From positions 1-9,960 of the forward strand of contig CAJBBC010000084.1 in assembly GCA_903951185.1 (NCBI GenBank): 9,960 nucleotides of DNA. Reading direction: 5' to 3'. Below are positions 1 to 5,953 of the stretch, piece by piece. Within the stretch, counting starts at the first letter, position 1. Every line of letters begins with the position of its first letter. The DNA comes from an uncultured Actinomycetes bacterium (GTDB taxonomy: Bacteria; Actinomycetota; Actinomycetes; S36-B12; UBA5976). The notes beneath the pieces were generated by a model. It ran no database searches. It was not told the DNA's origin and saw nothing but the letters and a program-made list of their open reading frames with translations. The position numbers were made by a program, and so were the translations under genes.

Positions 1-846
1 ATTATTTTTAAGTCTTTTGTAATTCTGAAAGTATTCTCTGGTCGAATTGCATTTATTTGTATGGTGGCAACTTCCATTTTTTTGGAAGCCTTGAGGATTA
101 AGCAAAATAGCCCAACCACTCCAAATTTAAGTCTTTTCTTTAACACAACAATTTTTGGTATTTTTCTAATTACCACGCTGCTGACGGGTGGCGTTATTTA
201 TGTTTCCTTGAAATCCCAAGCATTGATCATTCAAGAGCTTATGGAGCAGATCGATCAGAAAAAAATTAAGTTGATGGTTTCGGAAACCAGCAATGAACAA
301 CTAAATCGCGAATTAGCTAAATTTCTACATGGTCACTTGCAAACAAGGCTGATGGCGATGGCGCTTGCCTTGGATCTGGCTCGAAAGAATTCAGATTTAG
401 CAAAAGTGCAAGAAACTATTCATGAAATAGAACTTGTCCTTGAGAATCCAATGAATCGATTCAATCAACTACAGCATGATTCAATTGAAGGTTTCATAAC
501 ACGCGTCCAGGAGACTTGGGCCGGACTTGTCACGATTAATTCGCATTTAGAATTTCCCAAGGAATTACAAAATCCTCAATTAATTTCTTATGTGGCAACT
601 GTGATTGAAGAAGTTGTGACAAACGCAGTTCGCCATGGCAGTGCGACCGAAATGGAAGTCAATATCATGGGAACTGCGAACTCTGAAATCCACTTACACG
701 TCTTAGATAACGGCACCGGTTTAGGAAATGTGAAACCAGGTTTGGGTAGTGCATTAATTACCTCTATATGTGGCAGCCAGTGGAGTTTAGTTGATCGAAA
801 ACTTGCTAATGGAGTTGAATTTCAGGCAATAATCAACACGAAGTGA
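1..846 (+). CDS. Membrane sensor histidine kinase, C-terminal part (5' end cut by window)
   Basis: The frame is open from base 1 with no stop, and the first ATG (base 61) has no Shine-Dalgarno sequence, so the true start probably lies upstream of the window. Numbering from that ATG, a hydrophobic membrane segment spans about residues 24-50 and the residues before it are also apolar, suggesting a multi-pass N-terminus. A charged helical stretch (about 53-88) leads into a dimerisation/phosphoacceptor helix with FLHGHLQ (H90 as likely phospho-histidine). A HATPase_c domain follows: N-box EEVVTNAVRHG (N188), G1 box DNGTGLG (216-222) and GLGSALI (227-233), with a very short ATP lid between them. 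This resembles NarL/DesK-type (HisKA_3-like) kinases, but the H-box departs from the usual E-L-H-D form. No response regulator is visible; it may lie to the left. The stimulus is unknown. The kinase call is fairly secure; the subfamily is not. Confidence 0.8.
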   Translation: MIFKSFVILKVFSGRIAFICMVATSIFLEALRIKQNSPTTPNLSLFFNTTIFGIFLITTLLTGGVIYVSLKSQALIIQELMEQIDQKKIKLMVSETSNEQLNRELAKFLHGHLQTRLMAMALALDLARKNSDLAKVQETIHEIELVLENPMNRFNQLQHDSIEGFITRVQETWAGLVTINSHLEFPKELQNPQLISYVATVIEEVVTNAVRHGSATEMEVNIMGTANSEIHLHVLDNGTGLGNVKPGLGSALITSICGSQWSLVDRKLANGVEFQAIINTK

Positions 847-852
847 ATCACA

Positions 853-868
853 ATTGTCTTTGGACAAT
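853..868. other. Small hairpin between the kinase and ABC-F genes
   Basis: ATTGTC and GACAAT form a perfect 6-bp stem around a TTTG loop, seven bases after the kinase stop codon. No T-run follows on the plus strand, so it is at best a weak terminator. It could also be a leader structure of the ABC-F mRNA or chance. Confidence 0.3.
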
Positions 869-932
869 GCACTGTTGATTGATTTTCCACCTTTCAAAAT
901 TCTGCAAGAATAGACCGACCCGAAAGGTACCT

Positions 933-2723
933 GTGGCCCCGCGTAGCCTAATAAATCTTGAAAATGTTTCCCTGAACTATGGCAAGGGTGCTGTTCTGGA
1001 TGAAGTTTCACTTGGTTTAGCTGAAGGTGCCCGAATCGGAGTTGTCGGGCGAAATGGTGGCGGCAAGTCTTCACTTATTCGAATTTTATCAGGACAAGAA
1101 ACACCTAACTCGGGTCGCGTTTCCGTCTCTGGGGGTACACACTTAGGCACACTCGCCCAAATCGATCAAGCGGATCCCAATAAAACTGTTCGAGAAATAG
1201 TTATGGGTGATCAAGCTGATCATGAATGGGCAAGTAACGCGCGTGCTCGCGATGTTTTAAATGGTTTATTTGGCGGATTTAGCGAAGAAATTTTAAGTCG
1301 CAAAATGGGACCGCTATCTGGTGGTGAACGTCGACGAGTTGCGTTAGCCAGACTACTAATTATTGATCTAGATGTTCTACTGCTTGATGAACCAACTAAC
1401 CATTTAGATGTTGAAGCTGTTTCCTGGTTAGCAACACATTTAAAATCACGACGTGGACTTGCGCTAATTGTTGTAACGCACGATCGTTGGTTCTTAGACG
1501 AAGTCAGCGAAAAAACTTGGGAAGTTATCGATGGCAAAGTTGAAGAGTATGAAGGTGGCTACTCCGCATTTGTTTTAGCAAAAGCTGAACGTATGCGTCA
1601 GTCTTCAGTCGAAGAACAAAAGCGAAATATGCTAATCAAGAAAGAACTAGCCTGGCTACGACGTGGTGCTCCGGCGCGTACTTCAAAGCCGAAGTTTCGG
1701 ATTGATGCGGCTAATGAATTAATCGAGAACGAACCTCCACCACGAAATAATGTTGAGTTACTTGCCTTCGCTAATGCCAGACTTGGTAAAACTGTTTATG
1801 AATTACATAACGCCACCATTCGAATAGGTGAGCGAGATTTATTCAAGCATCTGGATTGGAATATCGGCCCAGGTGATCGAATTGGTATTGCCGGAGTAAA
1901 TGGCGCTGGCAAAACTACGCTACTGAAAACGTTAACTAGCCAGTTGAAAGTTAGTGCTGGAAAACTTGTTACTGGCACTACAGTCAAAGCAGCCTTCTTA
2001 GATCAGCACTTAGAAGAGTTGAATCCAAAGTGGCGGGTACTCGAAGCAATTGAAAATATTGCAACACATGTCGAAATTGGAAAAGGTAAATCACTAAGTG
2101 CTTCTCAACTTGGTGAGCGCCTCGGCTTTGGTTCAGATGCTCAATGGACCCCAGTTGGCGATTTATCTGGAGGTGAGCGCCGACGCTTGCAGCTCACTCG
2201 ATTATTAATGGGTGGGCCAAATGTGTTGATTTTGGACGAACCGACTAACGACTTTGATGTTGAAACGCTGGCCGCACTTGAAGATTTACTAGATAGCTTT
2301 GCTGGCACCCTGCTAGTTGTTTCCCATGATCGGTATTTCCTCGAGCGCGTTTGCGACACTTTTGTTGGCGTTATGGGTGATGGAGGTTTACAAGGCCTAC
2401 CCGGTGGTCTTGAACAGTACTTGGAACTTAGAGCAAGGCAGTCTGCTGATCCAACCGCTTTCACACCAGTTGGTTCTAGTACAGGGGCGAATAACCCACA
2501 GTTAACCGCAGCCCAGAAGCGTGAACTACAAAAAGATCAGCAGCGGATTGAACGATCCATTAGCAAACTTGATACTCAAATTAAGTCGCTTTTAAGCGAC
2601 ATGGAGACTTACTCGAGTGATTTTGAAAAAGTTGCAAAGTTAAATGATGAACTTCAACCGTTGATTCAAGAAAAAGAAACTCTTGAAGAGCGCTGGATGG
2701 AAATAAGCGACAGCTTGGAATAG
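933..2723 (+). CDS. ABC-F family ATPase, Uup-like (tandem ATP-binding cassettes, no membrane domain)
   Basis: This is a soluble twin-cassette ATPase of 596 residues. Cassette 1 has Walker A GRNGGGKS (39-46), signature LSGGE (128-132) and Walker B LLLDEP (D152, E153). Cassette 2 has GVNGAGKT (321-328), LSGGE (411-415) and LILDEP (D435, E436), followed by TNDFD. Between them lies the basic helical linker with ELAWLRRG (238-245) that ABC-F proteins insert toward the ribosomal P-site tRNA. A charged coiled-coil tail (about 524-596) matches the Uup-type C-terminal domain. There are no membrane segments, so this is a translation or ribosome-associated factor rather than a transporter. I chose GTG at 933 because AAAGG sits five bases upstream and family alignment begins there; an in-frame TTG at 879 would add 18 unlikely residues. 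Family members include housekeeping factors and antibiotic-resistance proteins. The close match I recall to generic actinobacterial copies favours housekeeping. Confidence 0.93.
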   Translation: MAPRSLINLENVSLNYGKGAVLDEVSLGLAEGARIGVVGRNGGGKSSLIRILSGQETPNSGRVSVSGGTHLGTLAQIDQADPNKTVREIVMGDQADHEWASNARARDVLNGLFGGFSEEILSRKMGPLSGGERRRVALARLLIIDLDVLLLDEPTNHLDVEAVSWLATHLKSRRGLALIVVTHDRWFLDEVSEKTWEVIDGKVEEYEGGYSAFVLAKAERMRQSSVEEQKRNMLIKKELAWLRRGAPARTSKPKFRIDAANELIENEPPPRNNVELLAFANARLGKTVYELHNATIRIGERDLFKHLDWNIGPGDRIGIAGVNGAGKTTLLKTLTSQLKVSAGKLVTGTTVKAAFLDQHLEELNPKWRVLEAIENIATHVEIGKGKSLSASQLGERLGFGSDAQWTPVGDLSGGERRRLQLTRLLMGGPNVLILDEPTNDFDVETLAALEDLLDSFAGTLLVVSHDRYFLERVCDTFVGVMGDGGLQGLPGGLEQYLELRARQSADPTAFTPVGSSTGANNPQLTAAQKRELQKDQQRIERSISKLDTQIKSLLSDMETYSSDFEKVAKLNDELQPLIQEKETLEERWMEISDSLE

Positions 2724-3509
2724 CTAAAGCGCAGCAACTACGACATTTAGTGTGATCGGTTGCCCAACGCGCTTTGGACCAATTACTTCGACATCAGCAC
2801 CAAGTTTTGAAACTATTTTGGCCAATTGATCTGCGCTGGTCGGAATTTTTGCTTGAGTCACTATCTGTCGAATAATTCTTCCTTTAGTGGCTTTATTGTG
2901 ATGGCTGACAACTTTTGGTGGACCCGAAGGCATTTTTTGTAAAATCTTTGGAACTATCACTTGGTCCGAAATACTTTTTGGGATCGGTGCGATCTGTGCG
3001 TATTGACCAGAGCGCATATCAACAATTAACTCGGTTGAATTCTCAAAAATTGATGCACAGTTTTTTGCCCAAATATTTGAAACAGAACCAATTTTTGGCA
3101 GCTTCGAGTCGGCTGAAAGTCGATAAGCCGGAATCTTATCCCCCAGTGAAATCAAGCCAAATAACGCAGACTGCACAAATACATTAGAAGTTAATTTCTT
3201 CAAAGCTGCCGCACTTAGTGCGTCTGCATTCAATGCTTCATATAAAACTCCGGAGTAAATTTTCCAGGCCGGTGCAACCGTTGCCGATTTAAGTACTGTA
3301 TTTCGAATACGTTCAAAGTCTTGTTTTTGACTTAGGCCAAGAGCTGTTCTGGCTCGACTTGGCGTTGCACTGGAGAACTCAACTAACGCATTAAGTACTT
3401 CAGTTCGCGATTTAGTTAACTCTGGGAAACTTAGCGACTTTAAATTCAACTTCGTTTTTCCAGTCGCATCTAACTTTGTTTCAGATGGTGGTAACAGGAA
3501 CATGGTCAT
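2724..3509 (-). CDS. yaaA: YaaA family protein (peroxide stress response, UPF0246/DUF328)
   Basis: The protein has 261 residues and the family's landmarks: an N-terminal LLPPSETK (5-12), YSGVLYEAL (85-93), DMRSGQY (164-170) and a basic SHHNKATKGR (202-211). Escherichia coli YaaA lowers intracellular iron-driven damage during hydrogen peroxide stress and binds DNA; this role is transferred by family and not visible here. It is cytosolic, without signal peptide or membrane segments. It is last in the leftward nif3-like / zinc-ribbon / rnhA / yaaA operon. Its ATG overlaps the rnhA stop as ATGA and no good Shine-Dalgarno is present, suggesting translational coupling; a second ATG two codons in (3503) is an alternative start. 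Its TAG stop abuts the stop of the converging ABC-F gene with no base between. Confidence 0.88.
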   Translation of the reverse strand: MTMFLLPPSETKLDATGKTKLNLKSLSFPELTKSRTEVLNALVEFSSATPSRARTALGLSQKQDFERIRNTVLKSATVAPAWKIYSGVLYEALNADALSAAALKKLTSNVFVQSALFGLISLGDKIPAYRLSADSKLPKIGSVSNIWAKNCASIFENSTELIVDMRSGQYAQIAPIPKSISDQVIVPKILQKMPSGPPKVVSHHNKATKGRIIRQIVTQAKIPTSADQLAKIVSKLGADVEVIGPKRVGQPITLNVVVAAL

Positions 3510-3946
3510 AATCGACGTTCAATAATCCCTGAGCCGCCTGCTAAATGGGTATCAAGGGCTTCATTAGCAAGTGCGTCGGCATGTTTATTATCTTCGCGAG
3601 GTATCCAGGTATATGTGACATTTCCAAATGGCAAAATTTCGCGAGCTTGAATTGCTAAGTCGCGCATATCTGGATGTTTAATTTTCCAACGCCCACTCAT
3701 TTGTTCAACTACCAATTTGGAATCCATTCGAACTTCAACTATTGCATTTGGATCGAGTTGGGCAACTTCAGTTAGACCGGCAACCAAACCTCGGTATTCA
3801 GCAACATTATTTGTGGCATGTCCGAGAACAGCAGCAAGTTCAACTACAACTTCCCCAGTATTCATATTGCGGATCACAGTGCCATAAGAGGCATGCCCTG
3901 GATTTCCGCGAGATGCGCCATCAGCTTCAATTACAAAACTGGTCAC
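3506..3946 (-). CDS. rnhA: Ribonuclease HI, single-domain
   Basis: This 146-residue enzyme cuts the RNA strand of RNA-DNA hybrids, removing R-loops and primer remnants. All four acidic metal ligands are in place: D9 in EADGASRGNPG, E50 in NNVAEYRG, D75 in VRMDSKLV and D124 in KHADALAN. The W-K-x-K-H-P-D-M segment (87-94) is typical of the actinobacterial branch. The start is GTG, with GGAG eight bases upstream; it overlaps the stop of the zinc-ribbon gene as GTGA, and its own stop overlaps yaaA. In many actinobacteria, including M. tuberculosis Rv2228c, this domain is fused to a C-terminal CobC-like acid phosphatase. Here the protein ends shortly after the catalytic domain, at about the expected linker, and yaaA follows instead. 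Confidence 0.95.
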   Translation of the reverse strand: MTSFVIEADGASRGNPGHASYGTVIRNMNTGEVVVELAAVLGHATNNVAEYRGLVAGLTEVAQLDPNAIVEVRMDSKLVVEQMSGRWKIKHPDMRDLAIQAREILPFGNVTYTWIPREDNKHADALANEALDTHLAGGSGIIERRL

Positions 3947-4689
3947 AGACCGGACTCCGAATTTCTAATCAAAATACGACGGCACTGTTCACACCTAACC
4001 ACAGTGTCTGGAGGCAAACTCTTGATTCGATCAATTTCAGTTGCATCAAGTGCAATGTGGCATCCTTGGCACGCACCGCGATGTATCAGAGCTGCGCCAA
4101 CATCACCTTGATCCGATTTTATTTTTTCGTAGAGTTCAACAACATCTTTAGGCAAAGATTCAACAGCCGCCAAGCGCGCTGCGCCAAGTTGAGCGATCTG
4201 GCCATCTAAGTCGGCAAACTTTAGTTCAAGGGCCTGTTTGCTTAGTTCAAATTCACCAGTAACTCGATCGCGATCAAGTTCGAGTTCAGAAAGAGCGCTA
4301 GTTGCATCTTCGAGTTGTTGCATAACGATTAATTCTTCGTCTTCGAGTTCAGTTAACCGCTTACTTAACGTAGCAATTTCATGCTGGAAGCCTTCAAGTT
4401 CTTTGGGTGTTGCCTGGCCGGCATCTAGCCGACTTTGGTCTTTGCTGATTCGATCAGCCACTTGCTTTACATCAGCTTCGGCTTTTTCTTGGTTAACCGT
4501 TAAATCCGCAACTTCGGTTTGGGCTGCCACGATTTTCATTTCAATTGAACCAAGTTCAACTTCTAAATCGTGGGCTTTAGTTATTTGTGGTGCAGTAGAG
4601 CGCTGATGATTTAACTGAATGAGTTTTGTATCAAGATCAGCTATCTCAAGGAGTTTGTTTTGCTCAGCTGAAGAAGCTGAAACAGCCAT
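3943..4689 (-). CDS. Coiled-coil / C4 zinc-ribbon protein (CT398- and Rv2229c-like)
   Basis: The protein has 248 residues. Residues about 10-175 are an almost unbroken charged coiled coil, expected to fold as a long helical hairpin, with a likely turn near GQATPKELEG (91-100). The C-terminus is a C4 zinc ribbon: C207-x2-C210, then C233-x2-C236. This is the layout of the CT398-like / zinc-ribbon-7 family whose structures show a helical hairpin plus a zinc ribbon. The molecular role is not settled; nucleic-acid or trafficking links have been suggested for relatives. The ATG start is backed by AGGAG about six bases upstream. The gene begins eight bases after the nif3-like stop and overlaps rnhA by four bases, so the three are almost surely co-transcribed. 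Association with Nif3 and RNase HI is conserved in actinobacteria by my recollection. Family call is strong, function unknown. Confidence 0.9.
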   Translation of the reverse strand: MAVSASSAEQNKLLEIADLDTKLIQLNHQRSTAPQITKAHDLEVELGSIEMKIVAAQTEVADLTVNQEKAEADVKQVADRISKDQSRLDAGQATPKELEGFQHEIATLSKRLTELEDEELIVMQQLEDATSALSELELDRDRVTGEFELSKQALELKFADLDGQIAQLGAARLAAVESLPKDVVELYEKIKSDQGDVGAALIHRGACQGCHIALDATEIDRIKSLPPDTVVRCEQCRRILIRNSESGL

Positions 4690-4697
4690 TATTACTC

Positions 4698-5579
4698 CTA
4701 GTTAAGGCTTAGTGACCAAGGATCAGTCACGAGCGAAGATACGTGCGTTTCAAGCGTACCGCCAAGATCAAGCTTCAATAATTCTGCGGCTTGATCCAAC
4801 CAAGTCCACTCCCCAGCCCAATGTGAAATATCGATTAAACATTTGCCGGTGGAATCAACAAATTCTTGAGCCACGTGATATTTCAAATCAGATGTAACAA
4901 AAACATCAGCATCTGATTGCGCAACTAAATCTAAAAGTGAGCCACCGGAGCCGCCACAAATTGCTACCCGCATGATCGGCTTATCTAATCCGCCAGCAAC
5001 ATGTATCCCCCGCTGCGTTTCTGGCAAACTTGCCAGAACTTGGTTTGCAAACTCACCTAACGTCAAAGTGCTGGGTAAATTTCCAATTCGACCAAGACTT
5101 GTTATCGGATCAATTGAGGTTTTATTCTCAATAACCACACCCAGCGTTTTTGCCAAAGCATCGGAGACGCCTGGCCACGCCACATCGGCATTTGTGTGTG
5201 CCGTAAATAAGCCAATTTTGTTCGCAAGTAGTTGCCCAACAATTTCACCCTTGCGCTTTGACTGACTAGGTGTGATTTCACTATTTAGGATCAACGGGTG
5301 GTGAGCAATTACTAACTGTGCGCCAACGTCCCTAGCTTCGCTAACTACCCTGTCGTGCGGATCAACTGCGAATAGAACTTTATGCACTATTGAATCTGGA
5401 GTCCCAGTGACAAGCCCGACTGTATCCCAAAGTTCGGCTGAAGCGATTGGATAGCGACTCTCCATCGCAGCTAGCACATCAGCGATTGTTACAGTCGCTT
5501 TTGGTTTTAGCAGATCTGGTTTTGCCATATCTGGTGTGGACATATCTGGTGTGGACAAATCTTGTGTGGACACAGCCAC
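4698..5579 (-). CDS. Nif3-like dinuclear metal centre protein (YbgI/DUF34 family) with repeat-built N-terminal extension
   Basis: A 293-residue member of the Nif3/YbgI family, toroidal metal proteins often annotated as GTP cyclohydrolase I type 2; the physiological reaction is uncertain. Metal-ligand motifs are present: AHHPLI (H93, H94), AHTNAD (H128 and D132, one acid being a likely ligand) and HWAGE (H253, E257). GGSGGSL occupies 209-215. It lacks the PII-like insert found in longer relatives such as Rv2230c, leaving a core close to E. coli YbgI. The core should begin near TVTIADVLAAME (29-40). The 27 residues before it are a pentapeptide-like repeat (STQDL, STPDM, STPDM, AKPDL) coded by 15-base repeats. 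GTG at 5579 gives the longest form; GTG at 5573 and ATG codons inside the repeats are rivals, and no strong Shine-Dalgarno decides. It is first gene of the leftward operon, with TATAAA about 36 bases upstream. Confidence 0.9.
   Translation of the reverse strand: MAVSTQDLSTPDMSTPDMAKPDLLKPKATVTIADVLAAMESRYPIASAELWDTVGLVTGTPDSIVHKVLFAVDPHDRVVSEARDVGAQLVIAHHPLILNSEITPSQSKRKGEIVGQLLANKIGLFTAHTNADVAWPGVSDALAKTLGVVIENKTSIDPITSLGRIGNLPSTLTLGEFANQVLASLPETQRGIHVAGGLDKPIMRVAICGGSGGSLLDLVAQSDADVFVTSDLKYHVAQEFVDSTGKCLIDISHWAGEWTWLDQAAELLKLDLGGTLETHVSSLVTDPWSLSLN
5512..5571 (-). repeat. Four tandem 15-bp units inside the start of the nif3-like gene
   Basis: On the plus strand, units at 5527-5541 and 5542-5556 are identical (ATATCTGGTGTGGAC). 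Unit 5557-5571 differs at a few bases, and 5512-5526 is a more diverged copy. The unit length is a multiple of three, so copy-number change keeps the reading frame; it adds or removes a five-residue S-T-P-D-M-like block in the protein extension. Slippage or duplication is the likely origin. Confidence 0.9.
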
Positions 5580-5642
5580 CAGCCTAACTAGGCCTAAGTA
5601 AGGTTCAAGTCCATATTTATAAGCCTGCTTAATTAACTAGAT
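5580..5642 (-). promoter_or_regulatory. Probable promoter region of the nif3-like / yaaA operon
   Basis: Read leftward, a TATAAA (plus-strand 5616-5621) would serve as a -10 box and place transcription start about 30 bases before the GTG. I see no convincing -35. An 8-bp palindrome TAGGCCTA (5589-5596) lies in the presumed leader. A 7-mer TAACTAG occurs at 5585-5591 and 5634-5640. Confidence 0.4.
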
Positions 5643-5672
5643 TTTCCAATATGCCTAGTTATTCGGTAAGTT
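5643..5672 (+). promoter_or_regulatory. Candidate promoter of tRNA-Val
   Basis: TTTCCA (5643-5648) and TAAGTT (5667-5672) are separated by 18 bases, with the -10-like box ending ten bases before the tRNA. Both match the sigma-70-type consensus only partly. TAACTAG (5634-5640) and its reverse complement CTAGTTA (5655-5661) straddle the -35 position. Confidence 0.3.
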
Positions 5673-5682
5673 AGTGCTTCGC

Positions 5683-5756
5683 GGGCGCTTAGCTCAGTTG
5701 GCTAGAGCATCTCGTTTACACCGAGAGGGTCAGGGGTTCAAGTCCCTTAGCGCCCA
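5683..5756 (+). tRNA. tRNA-Val (anticodon UAC)
   Basis: The cloverleaf folds completely. The acceptor stem GGGCGCT (5683-5689) pairs with AGCGCCC (5749-5755). The D arm is GCTC/GAGC (5692-5695, 5705-5708). The anticodon stem TCTCG/CGAGA (5710-5714, 5722-5726) holds loop TTTACAC with anticodon TAC (5717-5719), which reads GUA valine codons. The T arm AGGGG/CCCTT contains one G-T pair around TTCAAGT. The discriminator is A5756. CCA is not encoded, so it must be added after transcription. A strong hairpin begins six bases downstream. No integrase or duplicated tRNA 3' end was seen, so there is no sign of use as an integration site. Confidence 0.97.
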
Positions 5757-5762
5757 CGATAA

Positions 5763-5796
5763 AAGTTAAGGGTGACCGAAAGGTCACCCTTAACTT
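5763..5796. terminator. Perfect 15-bp hairpin, probable bidirectional terminator
   Basis: AAGTTAAGGGTGACC (5763-5777) and its exact reverse complement (5782-5796) enclose a GAAA tetraloop on the plus strand. It lies between the rightward tRNA and the leftward peroxiredoxin gene. Read leftward, the stem runs into CTTTTAT, a short U-tract, so it should end transcription from the peroxiredoxin side before it enters the tRNA. Read rightward there is no U-run, though stable hairpins often suffice in actinobacteria; it may also protect or help process the tRNA 3' end. Confidence 0.8.
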
Positions 5797-5808
5797 ATGC
5801 AAGACAAA

Positions 5809-5849
5809 GAGACCGTGACTGGAGAGTCTCGGGTCTACTCCAGCCACGG
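5809..5849 (-). terminator. Second structured element, possible terminator or small structured RNA
   Basis: CCGTG (5813-5817) plus CTGGAG (5819-5824) pair with CTCCAG (5838-5843) plus CACGG (5845-5849), giving an 11-bp stem with one A/C mismatch and a 13-base loop. Read leftward, the stem is followed by the pyrimidine-rich TCTCTTTGTCTTG, which favours a terminator for the peroxiredoxin transcript. Competing pairings exist: GAGAC (5809-5813) with GTCTC (5826-5830), and AGACC (5810-5814) with GGTCT (5832-5836). They could not form together with the long stem. Confidence 0.45.
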
Positions 5850-5953
5850 CTAAAAACTATTTCACCCTAAAAGCCAGTCCAATGTGACTAAATCAGATTT
5901 ATTTATTCATCGCCTGTAGCGACAAAGTAATTACTAACTAAGAAATGAACTAA
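5850..5953. other. Non-coding stretch downstream of the peroxiredoxin gene
   Basis: I see no gene here. It is AT-rich, with a weak hairpin TCGC/GCGA (5910-5922) and a 9-bp direct repeat ACTAACTAA at 5933-5941 and 5949-5957, the second copy covering the peroxiredoxin stop codon. It is most simply the 3' untranslated region of the leftward transcript. Confidence 0.5.

Noticed and set aside
879..932. Upstream TTG start for the ABC-F gene, adding 18 residues
   Set aside because: The extra residues are not part of the family and GTG 933 has a well-placed AAAGG.
787..1074. A 95-codon leftward open frame spanning the kinase/ABC-F junction
   Set aside because: It overlaps coding sequence of two well-supported genes and its product resembles nothing recognisable; treated as a shadow frame.
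933..2723. Antibiotic-resistance ABC-F protein
   Set aside because: The sequence resembles generic actinobacterial Uup-like housekeeping members and there is no resistance or mobile context.
3742..4209. A 155-codon open frame on the plus strand
   Set aside because: It lies antisense to RNase HI and the zinc-ribbon gene, both with clear motifs. Its product is low-complexity, rich in Q, H and S, with no family likeness.
4238..4606. A 122-codon plus-strand frame rich in serine
   Set aside because: It is the antisense shadow of the coiled-coil gene; its serine richness mirrors the acidic and leucine codons of the opposite strand.
5512..5571. CRISPR-like or regulatory repeat array
   Set aside because: Units are only 15 bp, directly adjacent with no spacers, and translate in frame as pentapeptides.
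3943..5579. A new three-gene system of Nif3, zinc-ribbon and RNase HI
   Set aside because: The grouping is interesting but already familiar from mycobacteria (Rv2228c-Rv2230c), so it is not new to this window.
5683..5756. tRNA-Val as an integration site for a mobile element
   Set aside because: No integrase, no repeated tRNA 3' end and no foreign-looking genes nearby; flanking genes are conserved housekeeping ones.
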